From Astropecten irregularis (taxonomy: Eukaryota > Echinodermata > Asteroidea > Paxillosida > Astropectinidae), in assembly GCA_963971285.1 (NCBI GenBank), contig OZ020264.1, positions 12,166,431-12,230,430 on the forward strand: a stretch of 64,000 nucleotides of DNA. Direction: 5' to 3'. Made by a program: the position numbers and the translations under genes. The notes under the pieces were generated by a model, which saw only the letters and a list, made by a program, of their open reading frames with translations, was not told the DNA's origin and searched no databases. This document shows positions 53,706 to 64,000 of this stretch, in pieces. Within the stretch, counting starts at the first letter, position 1. Each line of letters begins with the position of its first letter.

Positions 53706-53895
53706 GTTACGATCGATCGAGTAGGGTTGCTTCATGAAATCGACCATTGGAGACGATTTCACCAAACTCATCGTAACTTTCTATCAATCGTAAGAATTGT
53801 GATACAATTGCATCCATACGTAGGATAGTCCCTTACGATGGGCTATCCATCGTAAATCGAGTTACGATCGATCGTAGGGATTCATTAAATCGTGC
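53703..53895. repeat. family E fragment plus full family E copy
   Basis: 53703-53747 is a right-half E (CGAGTTACGATCGATCGAG, GAAATCGACC). 53751-53895 is a full E (GATTTCACCAAACTCATCG, CGAGTTACGATCGATCGTAG, TCATTAAATCG). Confidence 0.75.
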
Positions 53896-54401
53896 TTATA
53901 CTAAGGACAGGCCCCTCTAGCTTTGTGTAATACTACGGAGGTTATTCCTTCAGCAAATGATCCAACCTTCACCGACACTGACTGGCTCCAGGGCCCTAAA
54001 ATAAGAACAGAATTTACCTCGCACGAACATGTGATTCCCTACCGAATCTTCACGGATTACTGCTCCCCGTCTCTTCAAAGGTCACGCCCGTACACAAACT
54101 CACCAAACCCCGCCAGGATGTAATCTGTTTTATGAGACAGTAGAGATATACTCCTTAAGCCCTCCGCTCCGTGCGTCTTTATTTACACAGCCCAGCGAAT
54201 TTTACAAAACGAATTATTTTCAGGCCGGGTTTTATACTTAATTCGCTGGATCCGCCTTGAAAAATAAATGAATTGAACACCGGAATTGAATTTTTCTTGA
54301 CGTCGGGGTGCTTAAAATCAAATCCCTTTCTCCGACAAATTGAAAATTGACATTTTTTTCCCAAGGTCTCAGCCTTCAACGAATGCGCCTATTTTTTATT
54401 A

Positions 54402-54880
54402 AAGGATACAATACATGATTGGTATTAAGACCGTTAAAAGGTCACATAACAGCCCTTTGTATGATCCAGCATGTACATGAAATAATAAGCCTCTAAAAAA
54501 ATGAGCTCTATTGGACGTCTGCGTCACGAGAAAATAGCGAAAACCCAACTCAATTTTTCTTATAAAACATGAAGAATGGTTTTAATCTTACACCGAGATC
54601 AAAACTGTTTTCGGTCTTTGTTTTGCTAATTTCTGGATAGATATAGCATTTCAGGCGGAAATATTTTAACGGTATGTTTATACCATCACCATCTTCATAC
54701 TCCTGAAAGTTATACGTAAATCTGTGAACATTTCTGTTTGGGTATGTTTATACAAATCCTGTACTTTACCTTTTAAGTTTAAACTGTAACTTCATACTTT
54801 GTGTTTTTTTGTCAAATAAATGCAGATTCATGGGCAAAATATCGAGAAAGATACAGTAACAGTCATCTACATATAATAGC
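54402..54880. repeat. family D, full copy, followed by a family G scrap
   Basis: AAAGGATACAATACATGATT, TGTATGATCCAGCATGTAC, CCGAGATCAAAACTGTTTTC, AAAGTTATACGTAAATCTG. Then GTCAAATAAATGCAGATTCA and GATACAGTAACAGTCATCTA from family G. Confidence 0.8.
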
Positions 54881-55128
54881 AGGACATATTCCAAAATCCG
54901 TCCATATTGAGCTCATCCCATGCCGAGTTAAGAACAAGATATAATTGTGTGCGCTTTAATGAAACAGCAACTTACCTATAACAATCTATAGATTCTGTTC
55001 AGAACAGCCATCATAACATGACTGCCACCAAATTGTCCAGTAATTTCGTGTTTTTCGGCCAATTTTACCGCCCAAACAGCAGACGATTGTCAACGGGGAG
55101 ACTGCATCGGCCAGCCCGTCAGCATTCC

Positions 55129-56437
55129 CGGCATCATAACCACCATTTAAAACACTGAAAAACAAGCAAAACAACCAGAACTGCACAGTTAATAACTGTA
55201 AAATCAACAACATGAGGTAGGGTACGTAAACATGACAGCGTGCATTACTTGGCAACGAGCGCCTCACTGCCTCAACACAAAAACTACAGCCAACCCTTGC
55301 CCCGAAATTTTTCAATAAAAAAGTACATCACAATAGATATGATTATATTATTTGTATGTATAGTATAATAAAGCTGCCAGTATATATCGTGGATTGTACT
55401 ATATATTAGGAGGTCAAAACCATTTTAGGGGTAAAATATTGGAGTAGGCCAGGCCTATTGTTAGGAGTGTATTTTGTTTGCGCTATGTGAGTTGCTGCAC
55501 GTGCAAGTGTACGCGTTTGAGGGGCCAAATTCATGGCCCTGCTTAGCACAAAGAAATTGCTAACCATGAAAATTCTGTCTTAATAAAAACAGTCAATACA
55601 AGTAATAAACTGCTGCAAACTGCTCATCAGCCAAAATAATGACCTGAAATTTATACAGAAATACTTGGAGTTTGGATGGCCTGACGCGTTTCGATCCTAG
55701 CAGGATCTTTCTTTAAGCCTAAGTGGTAAACACATGATTAACAACCAAATTTAGATGTGTTGTGTTTCACTTGTGATTGTTCTTTGGCCGTTGTTCGCTG
55801 ACCATGAATATCAAGTAGAATCTTATGGCCTACTGGATCAGTCAGACCGCGGAGCACGCCCGGACAACCTATCCCGAGATATCGAATCTCAATTTGCCTA
55901 TAGGAAGGTTTTGCCTCAGCTGTGCTTATCATACAGCGTACAGTTTCATCGAGTAAAAAGTAATAAACTGCTGCAAACTGCTATCAGCCAAAATGACCTG
56001 AAATTTATAAAATGCTTGGAGTAAGGAGGACTCCTAACGTGTTTCAATCCTGGTATGATCTTCATTTTTAGCCTTCTGTAAAGATCCTGATAGGATAGAA
56101 ACGCGCCAGGCCCTCCTAACTCCATAAAACCGCGCTTTTAGAATTTAAAGAAAGTCCTTGCTCACAGGAAATTGGTCGTGTTTTGGACAGGACGTGATCT
56201 GTTAAAGGACGAATTTCTACTCGATTTTACCCTTATAGAACAATCAGTCAAATAAAAACATCATACACAAGACGTGCAAGGTTGATTACGGTATATTTCT
56301 CAGGTGGTCATCGCAAGGAACAATTAACGCCTTCGGACACGGCGAGAAAATTACCACTGCGCGCCAAGGTTCATCTTGCATTGGTTGTGGGCAGCGGATA
56401 ATTGTGTAGAACTTAAAAAACAAGACGCTGCAGAATA
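55129..56437. repeat. tandem duplication, copy 1 (~1.3 kb)
   Basis: From GGCATCATAACCACCATTTA to AAACAAGACGCTGCAGAA. Contains a family-B element (from about 55524) split by a family-F half element (55593-55722), and a second F block (55958-56125). Unique parts include GTTTGCGCTATGTGAGTTGC and GTGGTCATCGCAAGGAAC. Confidence 0.9.
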
Positions 56438-56545
56438 AGAATCGAGCGAAGTCCATTGAAATGATTTTCATCTCGATATTTTATGGTAAACGTGCCAATC
56501 TTGGTCTTACATTCTCACTTAATCGGCCAAACCCATCAGAGGTCC

Positions 56546-57851
56546 AGCATCATAACCACCATTTAAAACACTGAAAAACAAGCAAAACAACCAAAACTGC
56601 ACTGTTAACTGTAAAATCGACCACATGAGTTAAAGTGTACGTAAACATGACAGCGTGTATAACTTAGCAACGAGCGCCCCACTGCCTCAACACAAAAACC
56701 ACAGCCAACCCTCGCCCTGAAAATTTTCAATAAAAAAGTAAATCACAATAGATAGAATTATATTATTTGTGTGTACAGTATAATAAAAAATGCCAGTATA
56801 TATCGTGGATTGTACTATATATTAGGAGGTCAAAACCATTTTATGGGGTAAATTATTGGAGTTGGCTTATTGTTAATAGTGTATTTGTTTGCGCTCTGTG
56901 AGTTGCTGCACGTGCAAGTCTACGCGCCGTTTGAAGCTTTTAGTGGCCAAATTTATGGCCCTGCTTAGCACAAAAAAATTGCTTACCATGAAAATTCTGT
57001 CTTAATAAAAACAGTCAATACAAGTAATAACCTGCTGCAAACTGCTCATCAGGTAAAACAATGACCTGAAATTTATACAGAAATCCTTGGAGTTCGGAGG
57101 GCCTGACGCGTTTCGATCCTAGCAGGATCTTTCTTAAAGGCTAAGTGGTAAAAACAGGGTAAACATCTAAATTTCCATGTGTTGTGTAGCGCTTGTGATT
57201 GTTCTTTGGCTGTTGTTCGCTGACCATGAATATCAAGTGGAATCTTATGGCCTACTGGATCAGTCAGACCACAAAGCACGCCCGGACAACCTTTCCCGAG
57301 ACATCGAATCTCATTTTGGGCCTCAGCTGTGATTATCACACAGCGTACAGTTTCATCGAGTAAAAAGTAATAAACTGCTGCAAACTGCTATTAGCCAAAA
57401 TGAAATTTATAAAATGCTTGGAGTAAGGAGGACTCCTGACGTGTTTCAATCCTGGTATGATCTTCATTTTTTAGCCTTCTTTAAAGATCCTGATTGGATC
57501 TAAAACGCGCCAGGCCTTCCTAACTCCAAAAAACCGCGCTTTTAGAATTTAAAGAAAGCCCTTGCTCACAGGGACAGGAAATTAGTCGTGTTTTTGGACA
57601 GGACGTGATCTGTTAAAGGACGAATTTCTACTCGATTTTACCCCTATAGAACAATCAGTGAAATAAAAACATCATACACAAGACGTGCAAGGTTGATTAC
57701 GGTATAGCCTAATTCTCAGGTGGTCATCGCAAGGAACAATTAACGCCTTCGGACACGGCGAGAAAATAACCGCTGCGCCCCAAGGTTCATCTTGCATTGG
57801 TCGTGGGCAGCGGATAATTGTGTAGAACTTAAAAAACACGACGCTGCAGAA
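56546..57851. repeat. tandem duplication, copy 2 (~1.3 kb)
   Basis: From AGCATCATAACCACCATTTA to AAACACGACGCTGCAGAA, direct orientation, about 1415 bp downstream of copy 1. It keeps the same nested B-plus-F structure, so these insertions predate the duplication. Single-base differences and short indels are spread throughout. Confidence 0.9.
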
Positions 57852-57939
57852 CAGTGGCGTCACCAGACTTTTGAGTCTGGGGGGGGGGGCACAAGGGGGG
57901 CACTAGCAATTGTTGGGGGGGCACTACATTAATATATAT

Positions 57940-58025
57940 AAGCAGCCCTTACGTGGGATACGATGGGTTAACTTTCGTAACTCGAGTTGCGATCGATCGT
58001 AAGGCTTCGCAGTGAAATCGACCCA
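57940..58025. repeat. family E, right half
   Basis: GGGATACGATGGGTTAACTT, CGTAACTCGAGTTGCGATCG, AGGCTTCGCAGTGAAATCG. Confidence 0.75.
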
Positions 58026-58091
58026 TACGGTCGCCCAAACCGTTCTCAAGCCAAGTCAGTTCCGTTTCATTCTAAATTGCGTGCGTTGTCG

Positions 58092-58099
58092 TGACGTCA
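58092..58099 (+). promoter_or_regulatory. perfect CRE upstream of the receptor gene
   Basis: TGACGTCA, flanked as GTGACGTCACGAG, 318 bases before the receptor start codon. This is the canonical CREB/ATF palindrome. An identical core in a similar context lies in receptor intron 1 at 61556-61563. Confidence 0.55.
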
Positions 58100-58416
58100 C
58101 GAGATTCGGCAAGCCACCGTTCTCGATGTGTGTATATCGCTCCGCCGGTTAATATCACTGCGGCGTGACGTGTGGACGCATGCGCAAAATGAGGAGAACT
58201 TACCATCGTTATTATAGCGAGAATTGTACAATAGTGCCCGTGTAGTTTGCTTTTGGTGAATATTGCACATCATAACACCACATCTAGCCATGGTTAAAGA
58301 AGCATCGTATACAATAATCGCTGTTCTAACGTCAGTTCCTGCCAAAAACTGACCGTTAAACCAATCTAAACAAAATTGGCCAAGTTCGTCGTTGTTTGAA
58401 ACTCCAACCGGTCAAG

Positions 58417-61400
58417 ATGAGCGTTTCTCCGTTGGACGCGGACGCCGGTGAGGCCGCGTCTGCCCCAGCCACCAATGGTACCGGCGTCTTCGGCGGCCCG
58501 AGCGAGGCCAGTGTCGTGGTCCCAGCGGGCACGCAGTACTGGGAGGTACCGTTCTTGGCGGTGGTGTGCGTGCTCGGCGTGACGGGTAACTTGCTGGTTG
58601 TGGCCGTGTACAGCAAGAAGGCTCTGCGAAATACCAACGCTGGACTCTATATTCTCAACTTAGCCGCCGGTAAGTCGCCTTCTCTCTTTTTGACCAAAGA
58701 AAACACCGCCCCTCAGCCTAACAATCAATCAATCAGTGGGAGCATGCGCCGCGGCAGCGCGTTGCTGCATTTGCGGTACCCCTTTGGTCTTCTGATAGCC
58801 ATCCCCCAGGCAGCCACGCGACCCATCCCCATCTCAGCAAAAAAAAAACGATTCATCTGATGCAACCACGTGTCATGTGGACGCCCTACTATACCGGGCG
58901 CCACGGCCCAACCAGGCACGGACAAACAAAAGCCTCGCAAAAATTTCTCCAGTTAAAACGCAGCTTAGATAAGTCTATTTTCCGTACTTCTGACGAAATT
59001 TTGAAACGGGCATGCAATTTGTTTTCACAAAATCTATAATTATTCATTTGAATTTTTACCTCAATTACACTTTTCTTATATTAGAATTAGTTGCATAGCG
59101 ATACCCATCTCCGGAATGGACTGGTTCCTTTGTGCCATTCTTATCCATTATGAACAGTGCATTGGTGCAAGACGTCTAAAGCAAAAGCTTGTCCCGAATC
59201 ATGTGATATGGCAACAGAGTCTTTAGTCTGGGAAATTCAAACTGGGGTGTTCATATGCAATGAAAGAAGCATGTGTACCAGACACCTCGCAAATGGCTTC
59301 AAACGAGACACGTACACATGTACTTGCTACTGCTCTTGGGCCATTAACGTTGTACATACAACCATCCTAATTTAATAAGAATCTACCATGTTTTTCTAGC
59401 CAACTTGTCCATCACACGGTCTGCAAATATTATCTCGACTGGCCAAACTATTACTATTCCTCCACGACAATAAACACGGTACAAGAAACCCGATGCAACA
59501 CTCACACACTCAAATTAAATTTTACTCGGGAACCTGACACTGCAAAAATAATTATGATTCCCACAACCAGACCGACTGTATATTCCCCGAGCTATGGCAA
59601 AAATAATAATGTTAGTGTCTGTTAATGAATTGGATACTACGTTTTGATCGAACCGCGATGATTGAATTTATGGGGAGCAAGCAGAGCCGTGATACATTTG
59701 AGAAACGAAATCCTGCTGCTGATGCTTTTGGTTTTACTCTTAGTTCTTGTAAAGATTGCTCCGGTGTGACAAGGCCCGGGCCCGGTAGGATGTGTCTTGG
59801 TAACACACCGCTATCACAGAAGCCGGAAGGTCTTTGCTGCATGGCGCACGCCTGGACACGATGCCTGTGTTTACTGCCATACAATGCATAACGGAAAGAA
59901 ACACAAGCAGGCAAAGTATGCAAGCAAGCAGGCAATGAAGTAGGCAATGAAGCACGCAAGCAATCAAGCAATCCGGGAAGGGAGCAATCAAGCATAACAG
60001 GCGAGCAAACATACAAACAAGTATTGGAAGCAAGTATGCAAGTAAGCAGGCAATCAAGTAGGCAATCAAGTAGGCAATCAAGTAGGCAAGCAATCAAGCA
60101 ATCCGGGAAGGGAGCAATCAAGCATAACAGGCGAGCAAGCATACAAACAAGTATTGGAAGCAAGTATGCAAGTAAGCAGGCAATCAAGTAGGCAATCAAG
60201 TAGGCAATCAAGTAGGCAAGCAATCAAGCAATCCGGGAAGGGAGCAATCAAGCATAACAGGCGAGCAAGCATACAAACAAGTATTGGAAGCAAGTATGCA
60301 AGCAAGCAGGCAATCAAGTAGGCAATCAAGTAGGCAAGCAATCAAGCAATCCGGGAAGGGAGCAATCAAGCATAACAGGCGAGCAAGCATACAAACACGT
60401 ATGGAAGCAAGTATGCAAGCAAGCAGGCAATCAAGTAGACAAGCAAACCGTCTCTACCGCCGGTGAAGTGATGACATACGGAGTACCTGACATTTTTAGC
60501 CTCAGTCAATCCCGCGAGCAAACAATAATTATCCTTCCCTACCTATCACGCCAGTCGCACAGTCACCATGTGCCAATGACTAATCAATGTGTTTTAAGTT
60601 TAAATCACAGAAATGCTATCGGGGAACCTTACGGGAAAAAACACAGACAACCAATTATCCTTCACTATATACTGTTAATAAAACCTGAAGGGTCCCACAA
60701 GGGACATCGTAGACAAACAGGGAGATTTCAAATAATTAAAAAGAAGCACTGTTATCTGCAATAGGCTGTAAATGTCATTGCCCGGGTATTACGTATACGG
60801 TGTATAGTATGTGCCAGCGGTTATGTTTAGGTAAGATACTCATGTACATGACTTGTACATGTATTACCGTATACGTGCGCCATTCCGTCTTGTCTTCAAG
60901 GTTTTTTTGTTTTTACGAAAGAGAACAAACAGGAATACTGCTTCTAGTGAAAGTAAATGATGTTTGAAGAAACTTGGATTTCCTCTTTTTCGCTCCGAAA
61001 TGCTGATTTAACATGAAGGCTTTTCGTGTTGCGTAAAAGTAACATTGACGGAAAGTGCGCGAGCGTTATCTGCTTAGTGTTATAAATCAAATATCATAAA
61101 TTTTTGTCAACTTAAAGGTAGATTCATGGGCAATAATATCAAGGAATATACAGTGAAAGTTATCTGTGACAATTTCAGCCCCAATTTCGGTTTCATGAAA
61201 TCAAATGAATTATATCATTGCGTTAGTACTTGGACTTCAAATTTCTAAAATAGGAAAATGGTCTGAACCTCTAATGCAATTCCGTGTGTTGATTCCTCTT
61301 ATGGTCAGACCATGTTTTCATTTGATTAACATTTAACTTGCTCTAACTCAAAAGCTTTCGGCCCAGGCTTTCCAGATGAAGTGCAACACGTCAGGTTTGC

Positions 61401-64000
61401 TTAGGAAATTAATCCGAATGTTTTGAATGTCCGTGAACGCATGCTTTTATTGGCAATAACACATGCATTAACGGATTTACTGCACGTGTGCACAAGTCCA
61501 ATCAAGCCTCTAAATTGGCTCAGGAGGAAGCCACAGTGCTATAGACCTCTAGTTTGTGACGTCACGACCAGTGCTTTTGCCAGCAAAGGTCGAGTTTGCG
61601 AAATCATGGGCCTTTCTCAAACCTCGGCTTGGGCTCAGGCTCTGGCTTCGTGTCTGTCATACATGTGCTGAAAATATAGGCTGTGGTTTTTCTTTGGAGC
61701 TGAAGCTCTGTTTTCCTTTTCAAACCAGAGAATCTACTTCGAGCCGCAACCGAAAGCCTCTATTTTATACACGTTATTTAAAAAAGGATTCACGAAATTG
61801 AGCCGGAGCCTCCGTTTCGTAAACGCCCTAAGACAGACAGAGCGCCCTCTAGAGAGGTTTAGACAGACAGAGTGCCCTCTAGATTTAGACAGGCACTGAG
61901 TACAAGAGATGTTGCTTTCATCAAACAAGCCTCAGCGGTGTTTGCAGTTTCTGACTGCGGCTACAGAGCGCTCTCAACGGAGAAATTTGACACACACTTA
62001 GTACAAGAAACTTGGATGTTGCTTTCATCAAGTAAGCCTTAGCAGTGTCTACTATTTCTGACTGTGGCTACAGAGGGGTAAACGGCCGGAGATACTACAG
62101 AGTGACGTAAATGACAACAGCAATTTGTTTTCGATTAATAGCCATCCACCCACGTTTGTCTTTCTTATCTTACCGCAGGTGACATCTTCCTACTCGTCTT
62201 CGTAGTCGCCTTCCACATCACCGAGTACTACCCGGCGACTTGGCCCGTGCTCTGGCGCCACGATGCCCAGTGTATCCTCCACCGCTACGGGCGCTTCGTG
62301 GGCTTCAACGTCACCACCTTCACCATGGTGGCTAGTGCCGTCAATCAGTACACCGCTGTCTGCCACTCGCTGCTGTTCCGAGCACGCTGCACGGTGTCCA
62401 GGACCAAGAAGTGTGTGCTTCTCACCTGGGTCCTGGCCGCCGTCACGGCAATACCCAGCGTCACCAATTTCGGGGTAAGAATTGGAGACCAGCTGCAATT
62501 GCACGTGCGTTTACGCCAAGTTCCTACTCTACACTAATCCAAACACTAGTTCTTTGAGTAGCGCCCTCTTTTGATTAACGAAAATGCGATGTTTTTTTTT
62601 TTCGGTCTGCCTGCACTTCAACTCTGGCTCGGTTTGTGGTGCGCGATTTATTCCTGAAAGGAACACAGAGTTAGGAGAATATTCGGCATGGACAACATCA
62701 AGATGTCAATAAAAGATGATTTGCGGCGTGCAAAATAATCAGTACTGACACCACCACAGTTTGTGTTTTAATCAAAAGAGGGCGCCACTCAAAAATCTGC
62801 CTTCGGTCATCATTGCCCTGGGCCCTTTTCCAAACCTCGGCTCCGGCTCCAGCTCCGGCTCCGGCGCTGTCATCCATATGCTGAAAATATAGGTTGTGGG
62901 TTTTTATTGAAGCTGAAGCTCTGTTTTCTTGTTCAAAATAGAGTATCTACTTCCAATCCGTAACCAAAAGCCTCTATTTTGATACCTGTTATTCAAAAAT
63001 GGAGTCACGAAATGGAGCCGAAGCCGGAGCCTGAGCCGGAGCCGAGGTTTGGAAAAGGCCCTTAGTGTCCTCTCCACTTACAGTGTCCTAACTCTGTCAC
63101 GACAGAATACACGGGTTTACACCATGGCGGCCATCTTGGATTTTGATCGCAACTTCGAAACGAGGCACTTCCACGCGTGCGCACTTTTCTAAGTGTAAGC
63201 CCGTCCATTGTCGAAGACAATACACGGTTTTACACTTCGGCAGTTTTGATCGCGACTTCAAAACGAGGCACTATCACGCATGCGCTTTTTTGGAAGTGTA
63301 AACCCGTGTATTGTACGCAATTCACCTTTAAAGACGGATTGCCCGTCTTTGGGCGAAAGGATTGAAACACAAAATTCTCCAGCGAACGAATTTGAAAAGA
63401 TCCGTATTATTTTGTCAAAACGACAAAATGAGTTTTTATACCGTAAATGTGTGCACAGCCCTTACAATCATAGTATTTACCATTGTTCCGGACTTAAACA
63501 GAATTTAAAAACTCCACTCTCGCTTACTACAATATCCAACAAGCTAAAAAGGTCTTTGACAATAATTGCAAAAAGTGGTGTTTTACTTAATATTAGGGAT
63601 TGTTTTTACCTTTTCTCTTTTTTCTTAAAAGGCCAAATACAACGCGAGTGGATTCAACATCACCTATGTGGGCAAGACACCTTTTGCTTGCCGTTCCTAT
63701 CCAATCAGTATCTACTTCAAGCACTTCAAGATCATTTACATCTCCGTTATTCTCTTCTGGGTTCCCGTTCTGATGACAGCAGCTACCTACACGGCGATGG
63801 TCGTGTACGTCTGGCAGAACAACAAGAGGTTCAGGCAGTGCACCTCGGCTAGCCGTAGCCTGCGCAGCCACTGGCGTGTGGCCCGCACTCTCCTGACCGT
63901 TTTCTGCGTGTACGCGTTGAGCTACGTCTGCTTAGCTGTCTTCAACCTCGCCTCGCAGTACGCTACCTTGGACGTGCCGGCCCTGGTCAGGAACGTGGGG
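58417..64000 (+). CDS. rhodopsin-like GPCR with atypical motifs, 3 exons, runs off right edge
   Basis: Exons 58417-58669, 62179-62474 and 63632 to beyond 64000; borders GT-AG, phases 1 and 0, 305 residues visible. The N-terminus has an NGT glycosylation site and no signal peptide. TM1 has GVTGNLLVVAVY (N1.50), TM2 LYILNLAAGDIFLLVF (D2.50), TM3 follows DAQC, TM4 has LLTWVLAAVTAIPS (W4.50). ECL2 has FACRSYP, pairing with the TM3 Cys, plus NAS and NIT sites. TM5 has ILFWVPVLMTAATYTAM (P5.50). TM6 is TLLTVFCVYALSYVCLAV. The DRY motif is NQY (residues 140-142), and FxxCWxP is replaced by FCVYALS. Layout resembles peptide-type class A receptors (NTNAGLYILNL is galanin/allatostatin-like), but the ligand cannot be predicted. 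TM7 and the tail lie right of the window. The start ATG is the first in frame after an AT-poor leader. Confidence 0.9.
59925..60447. repeat. nested minisatellite in receptor intron 1 (130-bp unit with internal 12-bp units)
   Basis: ATCCGGGAAGGGAGCAATCA recurs at 59971, 60101, 60231 and 60349, so unit lengths are 130, 130 and 118 bp. The 118-bp unit lacks one AATCAAGTAGGC 12-mer. The array is purine-rich on the plus strand (AGCAAGCA, AGGCAATCA words). Minus-strand frames full of Leu/Ala/Cys (ACLLDCLLDCLL) are by-products of the repeat. Confidence 0.95.
61556..61563 (+). promoter_or_regulatory. second perfect CRE, in receptor intron 1
   Basis: TGACGTCA in TTTGTGACGTCACGACC. It lies about 620 bp before exon 2, next to a family-H repeat, and could mark an internal promoter. 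Confidence 0.35.
61607..61830. repeat. foldback family H, copy 5
   Basis: GGCCTTTCTCAAACCTCGGC, GGCTCAGGCTCTGGC, TATAGGCTGTGGTTTTTC, TTCACGAAATTGAGCCGG, CCTCCGTTTCGTAAACGCCC. Receptor intron 1. Confidence 0.85.
61830..62060. repeat. short local tandem duplications
   Basis: GACAGACAGAGCGCCCTCTA recurs as GACAGACAGAGTGCCCTCTA 31 bp later. A longer block (GTACAAGAGATGTTGCTTTC, AAGCCTCAGCGGTGTTTGC) recurs as GTACAAGAAACTTGGATGTT, AAGCCTTAGCAGTGTCTAC about 110 bp later. Confidence 0.75.
62818..63065. repeat. foldback family H, copy 6
   Basis: GGGCCCTTTTCCAAACCTCG, GGCTCCGGCTCCAGCTCC, TATAGGTTGTGGGTTTTT, then GCCGGAGCCTGAGCCGGAGC and GAGGTTTGGAAAAGGCCC. Arms almost perfect. Receptor intron 2. Confidence 0.9.
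63100..63320. repeat. diverged tandem pair in receptor intron 2
   Basis: TACACGGGTTTACACC, TTTTGATCGCAACTTCGAAA, CGAGGCACTTCCACGCGTGC, GCACTTTTCTAAGTGTAAGC recurs as TACACGGTTTTACACTTC, TTTTGATCGCGACTTCAAAA, CGAGGCACTATCACGCATGC, GCTTTTTTGGAAGTGTAAAC. Unit about 120 bp. Confidence 0.85.

Noticed and set aside
57852-57935. G-run region with GTGGCGTCACC as a G-quadruplex regulatory element
   Set aside because: Three runs of seven or more G are present, but they lie in what looks like a low-complexity repeat edge between the duplication and a family-E scrap; nothing ties it to a gene.
59612-60390. Minus-strand frames rich in Leu/Ala/Cys/Ile that look like membrane proteins
   Set aside because: They are translations of the 130-bp minisatellite; their hydrophobicity follows from its word composition, with no unique sequence or start context.
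1-64000. CRISPR array, operon or bacterial system
   Set aside because: All genes are spliced and metazoan. No regular direct repeats with unique spacers are present; the arrays found are minisatellites without spacers.

Overview
The window is animal nuclear DNA: split genes with GT-AG introns, long AT-rich non-coding stretches and a dense load of short palindromic (foldback) repeats. I infer a marine invertebrate deuterostome, most likely an echinoderm such as a sea star. This rests on the gene content (mib2, a TRIM36/TRIM46-type TRIM and a diverged rhodopsin-like receptor), the compact exons, moderate GC and the repeat style. No single feature proves the taxon.

Layout. (1) 1-2.1 kb, minus strand: the first four coding exons of a mib2 (mind bomb 2) E3 ubiquitin ligase that runs off the left edge. 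(2) 2.1-6.6 kb: a head-to-head intergenic region with repeats and a 200-base assembly gap (6001-6200). (3) 6.6-12.1 kb, plus strand: a complete four-exon gene for a ~1650-residue, apparently disordered protein with many (L)DWL-type motifs and a 3' tandem repeat; I cannot name it. (4) 12.1-16.7 kb: AT-rich intergenic DNA with nested foldback elements and a promoter-like cluster. (5) 16.7-24.7 kb, minus strand: a complete nine-exon TRIM36/TRIM46-type E3 ligase (RING, two B-boxes, coiled coil, COS, FN3, SPRY; 811 aa). (6) 24.7-42 kb: a gene-poor repeat desert. (7) 42.0-43.5 kb, minus strand: an uninterrupted 472-aa charged coiled-coil protein. (8) 43.5-58 kb: repeats, a 21-bp (heptad) minisatellite, an orphan first-exon candidate at 48.98 kb and a 1.3-kb tandem duplication at 55.1-57.9 kb. 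(9) 58.4-64 kb, plus strand: three exons of a rhodopsin-like GPCR that runs off the right edge and has NQY in place of DRY and no CWxP.

Two genes (mib2, TRIM36/46) are RING-type ubiquitin ligases, but they are separated by an unrelated gene and I see no sign of a functional cluster. The most striking non-genic content is a set of at least nine foldback repeat families in more than 50 copies. Several families share the terminal motif GG-C-R-ATTTCA, which suggests one transposition machinery mobilised them. Exon borders were set by hand from splice signals and reading phase. All phases in the four main genes are mutually consistent, which is the strongest internal check available here. No database search was possible.
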